From Blautia sp. MSJ-9 (GTDB lineage: Bacteria; Bacillota; Clostridia; Lachnospirales; Lachnospiraceae): 64,000 nt of DNA. Positions 51,557 through 61,671 of this stretch are shown one piece after another. Each line of letters starts with the position of its first letter. Position 1 is the first letter of the stretch. The stretch lies in NCBI RefSeq assembly GCF_018919065.1, contig NZ_JAHLQG010000052.1:17230-81229 (forward strand), in the 5' to 3' direction. The position numbers and the translations under genes are program-made. The notes under the pieces are model-generated. The model ran no database searches. It worked only from the letters and a program-made list of their open reading frames with translations, and was not told the DNA's origin.

Positions 51557-52162
51557 TCAGGCTTCTTCAGTAGCTGCCAGTCCGGTCAACTCATCGATCA
51601 GAGTCCAGATTTCATCTCTTCCCTGCTTTGTTTCAGCGGAAAAAGGAATGATGATGCCATCTTTGCTCAGCTTCAGCCCTTCTTTGATTGCTTTGATATT
51701 CTTCTGAACCTGGCTTCGTTTGAGCTTGTCAAGCTTGGTCGCTATAATGATCGGCTCATAACCATTATTCAGGATCCAGTCATACATCATCTTGTCATTT
51801 GCAGATGGATCATGACGGATGTCAATGAGAAGAAAAACAGCTTTGAGATCTTTGGATGTATGAAGATATCTCTCGATCATCTTGCCCCATTTTTCTTTCT
51901 CAGACTGTGAAACCTTTGCATATCCATAGCCAGGCAGGTCTACCAGATACATAGTTTCATTGATATTGTAAAAGTTAATGGTCTGTGTTTTTCCCGGCTG
52001 CGCACTTGTTCTGGCAAGAGATTTCCGATTCATCAGTCCGTTGATCAGAGATGATTTTCCTACATTTGATTTTCCTGCAAATGCAACCTCCGGTCTGTTG
52101 GTATCCGGAAGCTTACTGGTGATACCACAGACGATATCTAATGATACATTCTTAATAACCAT
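51557..52162 (-). CDS. engB: Ribosome biogenesis GTPase EngB/YsxC
   Basis: This 201-residue GTPase needed for late 50S subunit assembly has G1 GKSNVGKSS (about residues 29-37), the switch region KSLARTSAQPGKTQTIN, G3 VDLPGYGYA and G4 ATKLDKLK. It can start at 52186 or at the ATG at 52162; GAGGA lies 7 bases before the latter, so I choose it. It follows lon in the usual Firmicutes order (clpX-lon-engB), about 110 bases downstream. Confidence 0.94.
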   Translation of the reverse strand: MVIKNVSLDIVCGITSKLPDTNRPEVAFAGKSNVGKSSLINGLMNRKSLARTSAQPGKTQTINFYNINETMYLVDLPGYGYAKVSQSEKEKWGKMIERYLHTSKDLKAVFLLIDIRHDPSANDKMMYDWILNNGYEPIIIATKLDKLKRSQVQKNIKAIKEGLKLSKDGIIIPFSAETKQGRDEIWTLIDELTGLAATEEA

Positions 52163-52272
52163 TGATTTCCTCGCTTTTATTTTCACAGCAAAGAGTCAGT
52201 CATTTCCCAGACTGGCTCTTTGTTTGCTGTTCACTTCGATTCTGAGTAATGCTCTTTATCATTACTATGTTA

Positions 52273-54588
52273 TCAGGATACAAGTGCTTTATTCAGTACT
52301 TCTTTCATAGAACTTACAAATGTGATAGTAAGTCCGTCTGTGATTTCTTTATCTAATTCCTGAATATCCGGCTTATTCTCTGCCGGTACTAATACTTCTT
52401 TGATCTTCGCATATTTTGCGGCAAGAAGTTTCTCTTTTAAACCACCGATTGGAAGTACTCTTCCTCTCAGTGTAATCTCACCGGTCATGGCAAGGTCTGC
52501 TCTTACCGGCTTCTTGATAATAGCGGAAAGAATGGCAGTTGCCATGGTAATACCCGCGGATGGTCCGTCTTTTGGCACTGCTCCCTCCGGAATGTGAACA
52601 TGAATATCGTTTTCCTGGAAAAATTCCGGTTCTACTTTATAATCTGAAGCAATGGAGCGAATGTAAGTGATTCCCGCCTGTGCAGACTCCTTCATCACAT
52701 CGCCAAGCTGTCCGGTAAGCATAAGCTCGCCTTTTCCTGGCATTACATTGACCTCGATCTGAAGTGTATCTCCACCTACCTGTGTCCATGCAAGACCACG
52801 TGAAATACCAATCTCATCTTTCTTATTTGCCATAAGATAATTGAAATGTTCTTTTCCAAGAAAATCTGACAGGTTCTTAGAAGTAACTGTGACTTTTTTC
52901 TTATCTTCTTCCATGATCAATCTCGCAGTTTTTCTGCAGATCTGACCAATGGTTCTCTCCAGATTTCGAACTCCGGCTTCTTTTGTATAATTATTGATGA
53001 TCTTCTTAAGGGCTGCTGTCTGAATCGTCAACTTTCCTTTCTCGATACCATTCTCTTCCATCTGTTTTGGAATCAGATGTTCTTTTGCAATGTGCTCTTT
53101 CTCATTCTCTGTGTAGCCTGCGATCTCGATCAATTCCATACGGTCAAGAAGAGGTCTCGGGATTCCCTGAACATCATTTGCAGTGGCAATAAACAGTACC
53201 TCTGAGAGATCCTGTGGAACTTCTATATAATGATCCAGAAATCTGCTGTTCTGCTCCGGATCAAGTACCTCAAGAAGTGCTGCGGAGGTATCTCCTTTGT
53301 AATCACTGCTGGTCTTATCGATTTCATCAAGAAGCATCAGTGGATTACTTACGCCTGCCTGCTGTAATGCAGCTGTGATTCTACCTGGCATAGCACCTAC
53401 ATAAGTTTTTCTGTGACCACGGATCTCTGCCTCATCTCGTACACCGCCCAGACAAATGCGCACATATTTCTTATGCATAGCTTCTGCAATGGACTTGGCA
53501 ATAGATGTCTTACCTGTTCCCGGAGGTCCCACGAGACAGAGAATCGGGCTTTTCCCTTTATGTGTCAGTTTACGGACAGAAAGGAATTCCATCACGCGCT
53601 CTTTTACATCTTTTAATCCGTAATGACCATCCTGGAGTACTTTCCAGGCTTCTTTCAGATCATCGGAATCCACAGATTTCTTATCCCATGGAAGCGACAG
53701 CATTGTCTCAATATAACCACGGAGTACCGCATTCTCAGAAACATTGGTGTTAGTATTCTTAAATCTCTCGATCTCCTTGCTGATCTTCTCTTTTACTTCA
53801 TCACTGGCCTGAAGCTCCTGAAGCTTCTTCTTAAACTCCTCTGCATCATCTGCAGTATTGTCTTCTCCCAGTTCTTCACGGATCAGTTTCAGCTGTTCTC
53901 TCAGAATATATTCTCTCTGATTCTTATCGACTCTGGCTTTCACTTTCTTCTGAAGATCTCTGCCAATCTGCATGATCTCAATCTCATTACTTAAGATCGC
54001 ACCCAAAACTTCATAGCGTTCTTCCAGTGTCAGTGCTTCCAGAATCTTCTGTTTATTCTGATAAGACAGCGGAATATTTACCGCGATCTGCTCAACAAGT
54101 TCCTCTATATTCTCTATATTTAAAATCTGTGCTACCAGCTCTTTGCTGACTTTTCCATTCTCCATGCAGTATCTGTGAAATAATTCTTTCAGACTCCTGT
54201 GCATGGCTTCCATCACTGGCTCAGGCATCTGCATTTCTTCTTCATCAACCGGTATGATCTCTGTTTTAATAAATGGAAATTCCTGCTCAAATTTCACAAG
54301 TGTGGCGCGTCCTGTTCCTTCTACAAGTACGCGCAGAAGGTTCTGAGGAAGTTTCACAACCTGCTTGATATAAGCGATAGTTCCTACGCGGTACACACCT
54401 GCCAGATCCGGTGTCTCCACCTCAGGATCAATCTGTGTTACCAGAAAAATCTTCTGGTCATGAAGCATGGCTGCTTCAATCGCCTTGACAGAGCGTTCTC
54501 TGCTTACGTCAAAATGAACGATCATCCCCGGAAGAATCGTTGTTCCCCTGAGGGCGATCGCCGGCAGCACCATATTCTGATTTGTCAT
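52273..54588 (-). CDS. lon: ATP-dependent protease Lon
   Basis: This 771-residue LonA protease has an N-terminal substrate domain ([21 protein letters not shown]), a coiled-coil middle, the AAA+ module with Walker [10 protein letters not shown] and Walker [10 protein letters not shown], and a C-terminal protease domain with the Ser-Lys dyad: Ser677 in KDGPSAG and Lys720 in [10 protein letters not shown], 43 residues apart as in known Lon proteases. It degrades misfolded and regulatory proteins in the cytosol. It lies 20 bases after clpX and is probably co-transcribed with it. Confidence 0.97.
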   Translation of the reverse strand: MTNQNMVLPAIALRGTTILPGMIVHFDVSRERSVKAIEAAMLHDQKIFLVTQIDPEVETPDLAGVYRVGTIAYIKQVVKLPQNLLRVLVEGTGRATLVKFEQEFPFIKTEIIPVDEEEMQMPEPVMEAMHRSLKELFHRYCMENGKVSKELVAQILNIENIEELVEQIAVNIPLSYQNKQKILEALTLEERYEVLGAILSNEIEIMQIGRDLQKKVKARVDKNQREYILREQLKLIREELGEDNTADDAEEFKKKLQELQASDEVKEKISKEIERFKNTNTNVSENAVLRGYIETMLSLPWDKKSVDSDDLKEAWKVLQDGHYGLKDVKERVMEFLSVRKLTHKGKSPILCLVGPPGTGKTSIAKSIAEAMHKKYVRICLGGVRDEAEIRGHRKTYVGAMPGRITAALQQAGVSNPLMLLDEIDKTSSDYKGDTSAALLEVLDPEQNSRFLDHYIEVPQDLSEVLFIATANDVQGIPRPLLDRMELIEIAGYTENEKEHIAKEHLIPKQMEENGIEKGKLTIQTAALKKIINNYTKEAGVRNLERTIGQICRKTARLIMEEDKKKVTVTSKNLSDFLGKEHFNYLMANKKDEIGISRGLAWTQVGGDTLQIEVNVMPGKGELMLTGQLGDVMKESAQAGITYIRSIASDYKVEPEFFQENDIHVHIPEGAVPKDGPSAGITMATAILSAIIKKPVRADLAMTGEITLRGRVLPIGGLKEKLLAAKYAKIKEVLVPAENKPDIQELDKEITDGLTITFVSSMKEVLNKALVS

Positions 54589-54608
54589 TTATTGTTCAGT
54601 CCCTTTCA

Positions 54609-55928
54609 TCAGGCTGTTTCCGGTTTGTCTTTCTTATGTGTCCGGGACGATCTTCTGCTTCCGGCTGTTTTCGCCTTTGCAGGAGCTTCTCCGCGGACGA
54701 TCTCCGGCTCACCGGTGCCTTCTACTACATCTTTTGTAATTGTGCACTTACGAATTGTATCATCTGACGGAATCTTGTACATCAGATCCATCAGTGAACC
54801 TTCCATGATCGCACGAAGTCCTCTGGCTCCGGTCCTACGTTCCAGAGATTTCTTTGCAACAAGCTGCAGTGCATCATCTTCGAAATTAAGTTCAACGCCA
54901 TCCAGTTCAAATAATTTATGATACTGTTTGGTAAGTGAGTTCTTCGGCTCTTTCAGAATACTGATCAGTGCATTCTCATCAAGCGCATCCAGAGTTACAA
55001 CTACCGGCACACGTCCGATAAACTCAGGAATCAGACCGAATTTGATGAAGTCTTCCGGCATTACGTCCTTCAGAACTTCTCCTACATTCCTCTCTTCTTT
55101 TACGGAAACTTCTGCTCCAAAACCGATAGACTTGGTGTCCTGTCTGGACTCAATGATCTTCTCGATTCCGTCAAAAGCACCGCCACAGATGAACAGGATA
55201 TTGGTCGTATCAATCTGGATGAATTCCTGATGCGGATGCTTACGTCCACCCTGCGGAGGAACGCTTGCAACTGTTCCCTCAAGGATTTTTAAGAGAGCCT
55301 GCTGCACACCTTCTCCTGAAACATCACGTGTAATAGATGCATTTTCAGATTTTCTCGTGATCTTATCAATCTCGTCGATATAGATAATTCCATACTGTGC
55401 ACGCTCAATGTCGTAATCTGCCGCCTGAATGATCTTGAGAAGAATATTCTCAACATCTTCACCTACATAACCGGCCTCTGTCAGTGTTGTGGCATCTGCG
55501 ATAGCAAATGGTACATTCAGAAGTCTTGCAAGTGTCTGGGCGAGTAATGTCTTACCGGAACCTGTTGGGCCAAGCATCAGAATATTACTCTTCTGAAGCT
55601 CTACCTCGGAATTTCTGGATGCAAGGATTCTCTTGTAGTGATTATAAACAGCAACAGCAAGAGCTTTCTTCGCAGCATCCTGTCCGATTACATAATCATC
55701 CAGAATTGCATGGATTTCTTCCGGTTTCAGAAGATTGATATCAGAGTTCATGATTTCACTGTCATCATAAGGATTTAATTCCTCTTCCATGATTTCTGAA
55801 CAGATTCCAATACATTCATCACAAATGAATGCTTTACCATCCGGACCTGCGATCAGTTTTCTTACCTGGTCTTCTGTCTTCTGGCAAAAGGAACATCTTA
55901 TTTTTCCTTCTCTCATCTTTTCTGCCAT
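54609..55928 (-). CDS. clpX: ATP-dependent Clp protease ATP-binding subunit ClpX
   Basis: This 439-residue unfoldase has an N-terminal zinc-binding domain (RCSFC and ICDEC, with Cys12, Cys15, Cys36 and Cys39), Walker A GPTGSGKT, Walker [10 protein letters not shown], pore loop GYVGEDVE and the ClpP-docking IGF loop (KSIGFGAEV). A C-terminal extension of ~35 basic/Ala residues after [10 protein letters not shown] is not common to all ClpX. It pairs with ClpP, encoded just upstream but separated by two terminator hairpins. lon follows. Confidence 0.97.
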   Translation of the reverse strand: MAEKMREGKIRCSFCQKTEDQVRKLIAGPDGKAFICDECIGICSEIMEEELNPYDDSEIMNSDINLLKPEEIHAILDDYVIGQDAAKKALAVAVYNHYKRILASRNSEVELQKSNILMLGPTGSGKTLLAQTLARLLNVPFAIADATTLTEAGYVGEDVENILLKIIQAADYDIERAQYGIIYIDEIDKITRKSENASITRDVSGEGVQQALLKILEGTVASVPPQGGRKHPHQEFIQIDTTNILFICGGAFDGIEKIIESRQDTKSIGFGAEVSVKEERNVGEVLKDVMPEDFIKFGLIPEFIGRVPVVVTLDALDENALISILKEPKNSLTKQYHKLFELDGVELNFEDDALQLVAKKSLERRTGARGLRAIMEGSLMDLMYKIPSDDTIRKCTITKDVVEGTGEPEIVRGEAPAKAKTAGSRRSSRTHKKDKPETA

Positions 55929-55965
55929 GAATTTATGTCTATCCTTTCTAAATTTGATTTAAAAA

Positions 55966-55988
55966 AGAATCCTGCTTTGCAGGATTCT
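55966..55988 (-). terminator. Intrinsic terminator upstream of clpX
   Basis: AGAATCCTGC/GCAGGATTCT (55966-55988) forms a perfect 10-bp stem. On the minus strand it is followed by TTTTTT. It is the second hairpin after clpP, so clpX probably has its own promoter or is expressed by read-through. Confidence 0.85.
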
Positions 55989-56020
55989 CCGCCTGCGGCG
56001 GGTCGCTTTAGTGATATAAT

Positions 56021-56050
56021 AAGACTCCTGTGATGATTCACAGGAGTCTT
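56021..56050 (-). terminator. Hairpin after clpP
   Basis: AAGACTCCTGTGA (56021-56033) and TCACAGGAGTCTT (56038-56050) form a perfect 13-bp stem just downstream of the clpP stop at 56061. On the minus strand it is followed by ATTATATC. Confidence 0.85.
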
Positions 56051-56060
56051 ATCTTTCGCA

Positions 56061-56642
56061 TTATTTATGCATGACTACACCGTCAATCAGTCCATATGCC
56101 TTTGCTTCTTCAGCAGTCATATAGTTGTCCCGGTCTGTATCACGCTCAACAACTTCTATCGGCTGACCGGTATTCGCAGCCAATAATTCATTTAAAGTTC
56201 TCTTTGTCTGTGCGATATGATCCGCCACGATCTGGATCTCTGTTGCCTGACCCTGTGCACCACCGGATGGCTGATGGATCATGATAGTGGAATGTGGAAG
56301 AGCAAATCTCTTGCCCTTTGCACCGCCTGCCAGAAGAAATGCTCCCATGCTGGCAGCCATTCCAAGACAAATGGTAGAAACATCGCATTTAATATACTGC
56401 ATGGTATCATAAATCGCCATGCCGGCTGTTACGGAACCGCCCGGGCTGTTGATATACAGCTGAATATCTTTACCAGGATCTTCTGCTTCCAGGAAAAGAA
56501 GCTGTGATACGATCAGTCCTGCACTCACATCATTTACTTCTTCGCCCAGAAAAATAATTCTGTCTTTCAGAAGCCTTGAATAGATGTCGTAGCTTCTCTC
56601 TCCCCTGCTTGTCTGTTCAATGACATAAGGTACTAAACTCAT
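56061..56642 (-). CDS. clpP: ATP-dependent Clp protease proteolytic subunit ClpP
   Basis: This 193-residue serine protease has the complete catalytic triad: Ser98 in GMAASMGAF, His123 in MIHQPSGG and Asp172 in RDTDRDN. The N-terminal axial loop region ([21 protein letters not shown]) is complete. It forms tetradecamers and is fed by ClpX and other unfoldases. It lies between tig and clpX in the conserved order. Confidence 0.97.
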   Translation of the reverse strand: MSLVPYVIEQTSRGERSYDIYSRLLKDRIIFLGEEVNDVSAGLIVSQLLFLEAEDPGKDIQLYINSPGGSVTAGMAIYDTMQYIKCDVSTICLGMAASMGAFLLAGGAKGKRFALPHSTIMIHQPSGGAQGQATEIQIVADHIAQTKRTLNELLAANTGQPIEVVERDTDRDNYMTAEEAKAYGLIDGVVMHK

Positions 56643-56677
56643 ATAAACGCCTCCATTTTACGCGGCTGACTTTTGTT

Positions 56678-56713
56678 CCGGAAAGAGGAAAACATCTGAG
56701 TCTGCCTCTTTCC
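56678..56713 (-). other. Hairpin between tig and clpP
   Basis: GGAAAGAGG (56680-56688) pairs with CCTCTTTCC (56705-56713). No T run follows, so it is more likely a stability or processing element than a full terminator. Confidence 0.5.
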
Positions 56714-56741
56714 CGATATTAAAATTTGATTACTCTAAAAA

Positions 56742-58028
56742 TTAAACTTCTTTAGCAGCGTCAGCGATAACAGTAACTGCTTTCTGTACAGCCATGTCTT
56801 TCTTCATCTGCTCAAGTTCACGCTCTCCAAGTAATTCTTTTAACTTGTCAGCTTCCATTTTGTATGCTTCAGCCATCTTGGAGATTTCTTCATTTACTTC
56901 TTCCTCTGTTGGCTGAATGTTCTCAACTTCTGCTACTTTCTCAAGAACCAGTCTTGTCTGGATTCTCTTTAATGCCTGTGGTTTCATGTCTTCCATCATC
57001 TTCTCAGCTGTCATGCCTGTGAACTGGAAGTACTGATCCATGGATAATCCCTGAGACTGCATTCTTCTGCTGAAGTCGTCAAGCATCTGACGGCACTGTG
57101 TCTGAAGCATAGCTTCTGGAATATCCATCTGTGCGTTTTCGATTGCTTTATCTACTGCTGCATCTTCTTTTGCACGTTTTGCTTCGTTTGCTTTTCTTTC
57201 TTCAAGGTTTGTCTTAACGTGTTCTTTGTACTCTGCAAGTGTATCGAACTCAGAAACATCTTTTGCAAAATCATCATCCAGTTCTGGAAGTTCTTTTGCT
57301 TCGATCTTCTTAACTGCGCATTTGAAGATTGCTTCTTTGCCAGCAAGTTCTTTTGCCTGATATTCTTCCGGGAATGTAACTTTTACGTCTACATCATCGC
57401 CAACTTTAGCGCCAACAAGCTGATCTTCGAATCCTGGGATGAATGTGTTGGAACCAAGTGTCAGAGGATATTCTGTAGCCTGTCCGCCGTCGAAAGGTAC
57501 TCCGTCTACGGATCCTTCAAAGTCGATTGTTACAACATCCTGTAACTGAGCTCCGCGGTCTTCTACGTTGATTGTTCTGGAGTTCTTCTCCTGCTCTTTC
57601 TTGATCTCAGCGTCTACATCTTCGTCTGTTACGTTGATCTCAGTCTTCGGTACTTCTACACCTTTGTAATCACCTAATGTAACTTCTGGTTTAGTAGCTA
57701 CTTCAGCTGTGAAGATGAGAGCTTTTCCTGGCTCAGCCTGTGTGATGTCGATTGTTGGCTGGGAAACGATCTCAAGTTCGCATTCTGCTAATGCTTTGCT
57801 GTAGTGTTCCGGGATCAGAGCGTTAACAGCGTCTTCAAGGAATACACCTTTTCCATACATCTGCTCGATCATTTTTCTTGGAGCTTTTCCTTTACGGAAT
57901 CCTGGGATGGAGATTCTTCCTTTAGCTTTCTGATATGCGTTCTGCATAGCTTTCTCTAAATCTTCAGCGGCAACTTCGATAGTAAGTTTAGCCATGTTTT
58001 TTTCCATTTTTTCCACCTGTAAACTCAT
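56742..58028 (-). CDS. tig: Trigger factor (peptidyl-prolyl isomerase, ribosome-bound chaperone)
   Basis: This 428-residue trigger factor has an N-terminal ribosome-binding domain with the signature GFRKGKAPR (about residues 43-51), a central FKBP-like PPIase domain (VTIDFEGSVDGVPFDGG and FIPGFEDQLVGAKVG) and a long C-terminal helical chaperone domain. It binds nascent chains at the exit tunnel. AGGAGG lies 11 bases before the ATG at 58028. It starts the tig-clpP-clpX-lon-engB quality-control block. The 405 bases upstream hold a dispersed repeat and no gene. Confidence 0.97.
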   Translation of the reverse strand: MSLQVEKMEKNMAKLTIEVAAEDLEKAMQNAYQKAKGRISIPGFRKGKAPRKMIEQMYGKGVFLEDAVNALIPEHYSKALAECELEIVSQPTIDITQAEPGKALIFTAEVATKPEVTLGDYKGVEVPKTEINVTDEDVDAEIKKEQEKNSRTINVEDRGAQLQDVVTIDFEGSVDGVPFDGGQATEYPLTLGSNTFIPGFEDQLVGAKVGDDVDVKVTFPEEYQAKELAGKEAIFKCAVKKIEAKELPELDDDFAKDVSEFDTLAEYKEHVKTNLEERKANEAKRAKEDAAVDKAIENAQMDIPEAMLQTQCRQMLDDFSRRMQSQGLSMDQYFQFTGMTAEKMMEDMKPQALKRIQTRLVLEKVAEVENIQPTEEEVNEEISKMAEAYKMEADKLKELLGERELEQMKKDMAVQKAVTVIADAAKEV

Positions 58029-58174
58029 GTTACAATGTTCCTCCTTAATTTTCAGGTTATATTTTGCGACTGGTTTTTCAGCTGCGTTATTTCATTCACA
58101 GTTTTTACCTATTTCTATATATTCAAGTCTAAGCTCCGCTCCCACTGTTTCCTTTTTTAGTAGAAGCGGGAGAG

Positions 58175-58318
58175 TCACTGTTCACTCCGTGCCCAGTAAC
58201 ACGCTTCGCGATGCACAGAATTTATGCGATCGCATAAATTCGCGCGGTATGTCTCGGGTTTTCCGTGAACTCCGTTCACAAAAAACACCTCGCGGAATAT
58301 TCCCCCGTGGACAGTAAC
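58175..58318. repeat. Dispersed palindromic repeat, family 1, copy 2
   Basis: This 144-base element starts TCACTGTTCACTCCGT, has CCCAGTAAC, a hairpin AATTTATGCGATCGCATAAATT, the conserved TATGTCTCGGG, a hairpin CCGTGAAC/GTTCAC, then AACACCTCGCGGAATA and ends ACAGTAAC. It matches copy 1 at 22423-22565 in length, order and spacers, while the hairpin sequences differ. Confidence 0.75.
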
Positions 58319-58433
58319 GCAAAAGGCCTGTCTATAACTTAATTATATATTTACAGTCATTGTAGCAGTATAGCACAAAAAATATAAAAGTGCTAGTGTT
58401 TTTTCGCATAAAAATAAGGGTTTTGGGGTGTTT

Positions 58434-58994
58434 TTAGCAGGAATACACTACAGATTCTGCGATTTCTTTTGCTTTTTCGTCATTTTCGAGCTGAGCGATC
58501 AGGGAAAGTGCGAAGTCTACGGCTGTTCCGAGGCCTCGGCTGGTGGTTATGTTTCCGTCAACTACTACGCTGTCTTCGCTAGTCTGGGCACCGTCTTTGG
58601 CAATGACTTCCATGAAGGATGGGTAGGATGTGGCTTTTTTACCTTTGAGGAAACCAAGTCCTGAAAATACGCTTGGAGCTGCGCAGATAGCGGCGATTTT
58701 TTTGCCTTTGTTGTTGAAGTCTGTCAGGAGGTCGGTGAGTGGTTTGTAGGCTGCAAGGTATTTGGTTCCTGGCATTCCTCCCGGGAGAACTAGCATGTCG
58801 GCGTCGGTGAAGTCGGTTTCAGCGAATGTGGTGTCAGTGAGCATGGTGATGCCGTGGGATGTCTGGATCTGGGTGGTTTCTTTGATGGATACGGTTTTGA
58901 TGTCGATTCCGGCGCGGCGGAGAAGGTCTACTACGGTTAAGCCTTCGATGTCTTCGAAGCCATCAGCGAGGAAAATGTATACTTTTTTGCTCAT
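58434..58994 (-). CDS. DJ-1/PfpI family protein
   Basis: This 186-residue DJ-1/ThiJ superfamily protein has an N-terminal ADGFEDIEGLTVVDLLRRAG with the conserved Glu near residue 15 and the nucleophile elbow with Cys in AAICAAPSVF (about residue 104). It continues TSYPSFMEVI and a C-terminal SRGLGTAVDFAL region with the conserved G-T/H-A pattern. Family members act as glyoxalase III/deglycase-type stress proteins or chaperones. It is monocistronic. AGGAGG lies 9 bases before the ATG at 58994. The gene contains many G-rich codons compared with its neighbours. Confidence 0.92.
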   Translation of the reverse strand: MSKKVYIFLADGFEDIEGLTVVDLLRRAGIDIKTVSIKETTQIQTSHGITMLTDTTFAETDFTDADMLVLPGGMPGTKYLAAYKPLTDLLTDFNNKGKKIAAICAAPSVFSGLGFLKGKKATSYPSFMEVIAKDGAQTSEDSVVVDGNITTSRGLGTAVDFALSLIAQLENDEKAKEIAESVVYSC

Positions 58995-59096
58995 TTTTGG
59001 GTGCCTCCTGTTTTGAAATTTTTATCTTGTTTTTCTGCAATGGATTATAGCATTTTTTTGGGATGGTTACAATGTTTGTTTGAATTGCATGGGGAC

Positions 59097-59311
59097 GCGC
59101 GAAGCCCTCTGTCTCCTGGGGTTCAGTTTCGTGAGCCTAAGTAACTCTAAGGTCTGGAAAATCTGCTAAAAGCATGGAAAAGAATGCAAAACTCGCTCCG
59201 TTGCAGACTTCGCTCAGACACGTTGCGATTCTTTTCCATAACGCAGATTTCCCAGACCTAAGAGTTACTAAGACTCGTCAAATTCACCCCAGGAGACAGA
59301 GGGCTTCGCGC
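59097..59311. repeat. 215-bp near-perfect palindromic element
   Basis: The outer 26 bases (59097-59122, beginning GCGCGAAGCCCTCTGTCTCC) are the exact complement of 59286-59311. The inner arms keep pairing over most of their length: TAAGTAACTCTAAGGTCTGG with CCAGACCTAAGAGTTACTA, ATCTGC with GCAGAT, and ATGGAAAAGAAT with ATTCTTTTCCAT. Near the centre, GTTGCAGACTTCGCTCAGAC folds on itself. The transcript would form one hairpin of about 100 bp. Confidence 0.85.
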
Positions 59312-59341
59312 TGGGAACTGGCTCTTTTCTCAATTTTTATT

Positions 59342-60832
59342 TTACCATATCTCTGGTTTCAAGTCTTTCGGCAATGGATTGGGATATGTTTCTCCGTCTA
59401 ATGTTTCTGTCAGTTCTTTCCTGGCTTCAGTTGCCAGTTCTGGATTTTGGAGAAAATCCAGGGCGGTGAGGGCCATGATTTTGGCGGCATAGAGCATTCC
59501 TTTATGGGCGATAGAAGATTTTCCCTGGGCTACTGCCTGCCAGGAATGGAGAGCGGTTCCTGCAGCGAAGGTGGGGATGTTGAGGTGGACGGTTGGGACT
59601 ATCCAGCTTACATCGCCTACATCGGTGGAGTATTTGAGGTCGCTGTACAGATTTTGATAGGCGATTGGTTCGAAGATTGGGGTCTTCATGGCTTCGGATG
59701 CTTTGGGTCCAAAATAGTCCCGTGCGATGGTCGGGAGTTGTTTTTTGTCCTGGTCTGAGAGGGCTCGCTGGAAGTTCTGGGCGTAGGTATATTCTTGTTC
59801 GGTGTAGGTGATCGGGCCAAGTTTTTCCAGATAGGTGTTCATATGATCTGCGAGGATTTTGTTGGAGATCAGGTTGGAGTAGGCGGCTACCTGGCGGATT
59901 TCTACGGTGGTTTCGGTCATTAGGGCGGCGCCTTTGGCTATGTTGCAGACGCGGTTGTAGAGTTCTTTTACCTGGGTGATCTTTGGGGCGCGGATGGCAT
60001 AGAGGACCTGAGCTCTGGACTGGACTACGTTTGGGGCGTCTCCGCCTGTGTCGGTGATTGCATAGTGGATTCTGGCTTCATCTATCATGTGTTCGCGCAT
60101 GTAGTTTACGCCTACGTCCATCAGTTCTACTGCGTCTAATGCGGAGCGGCCGAGTTCCGGGCACATGGATGCGTGGGCCGGGGTTCCGTGGAATGTGAAG
60201 AATACTCTGAAGTTTGCTTTGGTGCTTCCGTAGCATGCGCGTCGTCCCTGTTCCGGGTGCCAGCAGAGGGCGAGATCGCAGTCGTTGAAATAGCCATCAC
60301 GTACGAGGAATGCTTTGCCGCCTGCGTTTTCTTCGGCTGGGCAGCCGTAGTAGCGGATCGTGCCTTTCAGGTTGTGTTCTTTCATGAAGTCTTTTAATGC
60401 TATGACGGAGGCAAGGGTGCCTGTTCCGATAAGCTGGTGGCCGCAGCCGTGACCGCAGTCATTTACGTACGCTGGGCCTTGTTTCTGTTCTGTTTTTGAT
60501 TCACTTTCGCATTTTAAATTTTGTGTCGGTTCTGCCGGGATTCGCTCTGTTGTATCTGCTTTCTGTGAAAGGCCTGGCAAGGCATCAAATTCTCCGAGAA
60601 ATCCTATAACCGGTTTTCCAGAACCGTATTCTGCAATAAATGCAGTTTCCTCTCTTGCCAGATTTGATCTGACGGAAAAGCCCTCTTCTTTTAATGACCG
60701 CTGGAGTAATTCAGAAGATTTGTATTCCTGAAACCTTGGCTCTGCAAACTCCCAGATTCTATTGCTGATTTTGGCATAGTATTCTTTTTTACTATCAATC
60801 TTTTCTGATATTTCTTTTATGTATTCATTCAT
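59342..60832 (-). CDS. M20 family amidohydrolase (AbgB-like)
   Basis: This 496-residue M20D-type amidohydrolase has metal-binding residues in DCGHGCGHQLIGTG (about residues 126-139) and YGCPAEENAGGK (about 159-170), plus a dimerisation lid between about residues 205 and 340. The closest resemblance is to the p-aminobenzoyl-glutamate hydrolase subunit AbgB or aminoacylase-like enzymes. The protein is cytosolic. A short Lys/Thr/Gln insertion near residue 105-118 (SKTEQKQGPAY) precedes the metal site. An abgA partner is not in this window, so it may act alone on an amide-linked substrate. Confidence 0.87.
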   Translation of the reverse strand: MNEYIKEISEKIDSKKEYYAKISNRIWEFAEPRFQEYKSSELLQRSLKEEGFSVRSNLAREETAFIAEYGSGKPVIGFLGEFDALPGLSQKADTTERIPAEPTQNLKCESESKTEQKQGPAYVNDCGHGCGHQLIGTGTLASVIALKDFMKEHNLKGTIRYYGCPAEENAGGKAFLVRDGYFNDCDLALCWHPEQGRRACYGSTKANFRVFFTFHGTPAHASMCPELGRSALDAVELMDVGVNYMREHMIDEARIHYAITDTGGDAPNVVQSRAQVLYAIRAPKITQVKELYNRVCNIAKGAALMTETTVEIRQVAAYSNLISNKILADHMNTYLEKLGPITYTEQEYTYAQNFQRALSDQDKKQLPTIARDYFGPKASEAMKTPIFEPIAYQNLYSDLKYSTDVGDVSWIVPTVHLNIPTFAAGTALHSWQAVAQGKSSIAHKGMLYAAKIMALTALDFLQNPELATEARKELTETLDGETYPNPLPKDLKPEIW

Positions 60833-61090
60833 ATATTTTTCTTCCTGTTCTATGATATTTCCTGCTTTTTTCCATATTACCTGTAATATTTTTTATTGCC
60901 CATTTTACATCAAACAGATAAAATATCTTTTTTCTACTACGTGTTCAATTTAAATCAAGCAAATATTCACACTCTGTCCTGCTGCCTGATTTAAGTAAAA
61001 TATGCGTTTTCATTATTTTTCATCTATGCTATTATCATTATAGCACAAACTAAAGGATTGACATATTTTAACTCAATGGAGGAAATTTAA

Positions 61091-61546
61091 ATGGAAATCG
61101 AACGTAAATTTTTAATATCCAAAGAAAATCTGCCGGCAGATCTTGAATCTTATCCACACCACAAACTGGAACAGGGCTATTTGTCCACCGCACCTGTGGT
61201 TCGTATCCGTAAAGAGGATGATAACTACTATCTCACTTACAAATCCAAGGGTCTTATGACCCGTGAAGAATACAATCTTCCGCTTACTAAAGAATCTTAT
61301 GAACACATGCGTCCGAAGGCCGATGGAATCCTCATTTCCAAAACACGTTATCTTATTCCAGAAGAAAATGGGCTTACTATTGAATTAGATGTATTTGATG
61401 CACCATATGAGGGACTTTATCTTGCGGAAGTGGAATTTTCTTCCGAAGAACAGGCTCTCAGTTATAATCCGCCTGCATGGTTTGGAAAAGATGTTACAAA
61501 TTCCGGCAAATACCATAACAGCCGGCTAAGCCAGGGAAATCAGTGA
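61091..61546 (+). CDS. CYTH domain protein
   Basis: This 151-residue CYTH (CyaB-thiamine triphosphatase) protein starts with the hallmark MEIERKFLI, the ExExK metal-triphosphate motif. Strands of the tunnel fold follow: VVRIRKEDDNYYLTYKSKG (Arg/Lys rich), a central ISKTRYLIPEENGLTIELDVF and GLYLAEVEFSS near the end. It should bind or hydrolyse a triphosphate compound such as inorganic triphosphate or ThTP. GGAGG lies 9 bases before the ATG. It is monocistronic; a 13-base motif (ATGCGTTTTCATT, 61002-61014) lies upstream. Confidence 0.93.
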   Translation: MEIERKFLISKENLPADLESYPHHKLEQGYLSTAPVVRIRKEDDNYYLTYKSKGLMTREEYNLPLTKESYEHMRPKADGILISKTRYLIPEENGLTIELDVFDAPYEGLYLAEVEFSSEEQALSYNPPAWFGKDVTNSGKYHNSRLSQGNQ

Positions 61547-61622
61547 TTTTTCATAAACAAGCCTTTCCAGATATTATAAATATAGCTCCATTCTTCTGAT
61601 TGTCTGGCTTAAATAAAAAATC

Positions 61623-61656
61623 GGGAGACTGCATTTAAAATCCCTGACAGTCTCCC
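61623..61656. terminator. Terminator between the CYTH gene and UPF0303 gene
   Basis: GGGAGACTG (61623-61631) and CAGTCTCCC (61648-61656) form a perfect 9-bp stem. On the minus strand it is followed by GATTTTTTATTT, so it mainly ends the UPF0303 operon. Confidence 0.85.
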
Positions 61657-61671
61657 ATTAGTTAAGCAGAT

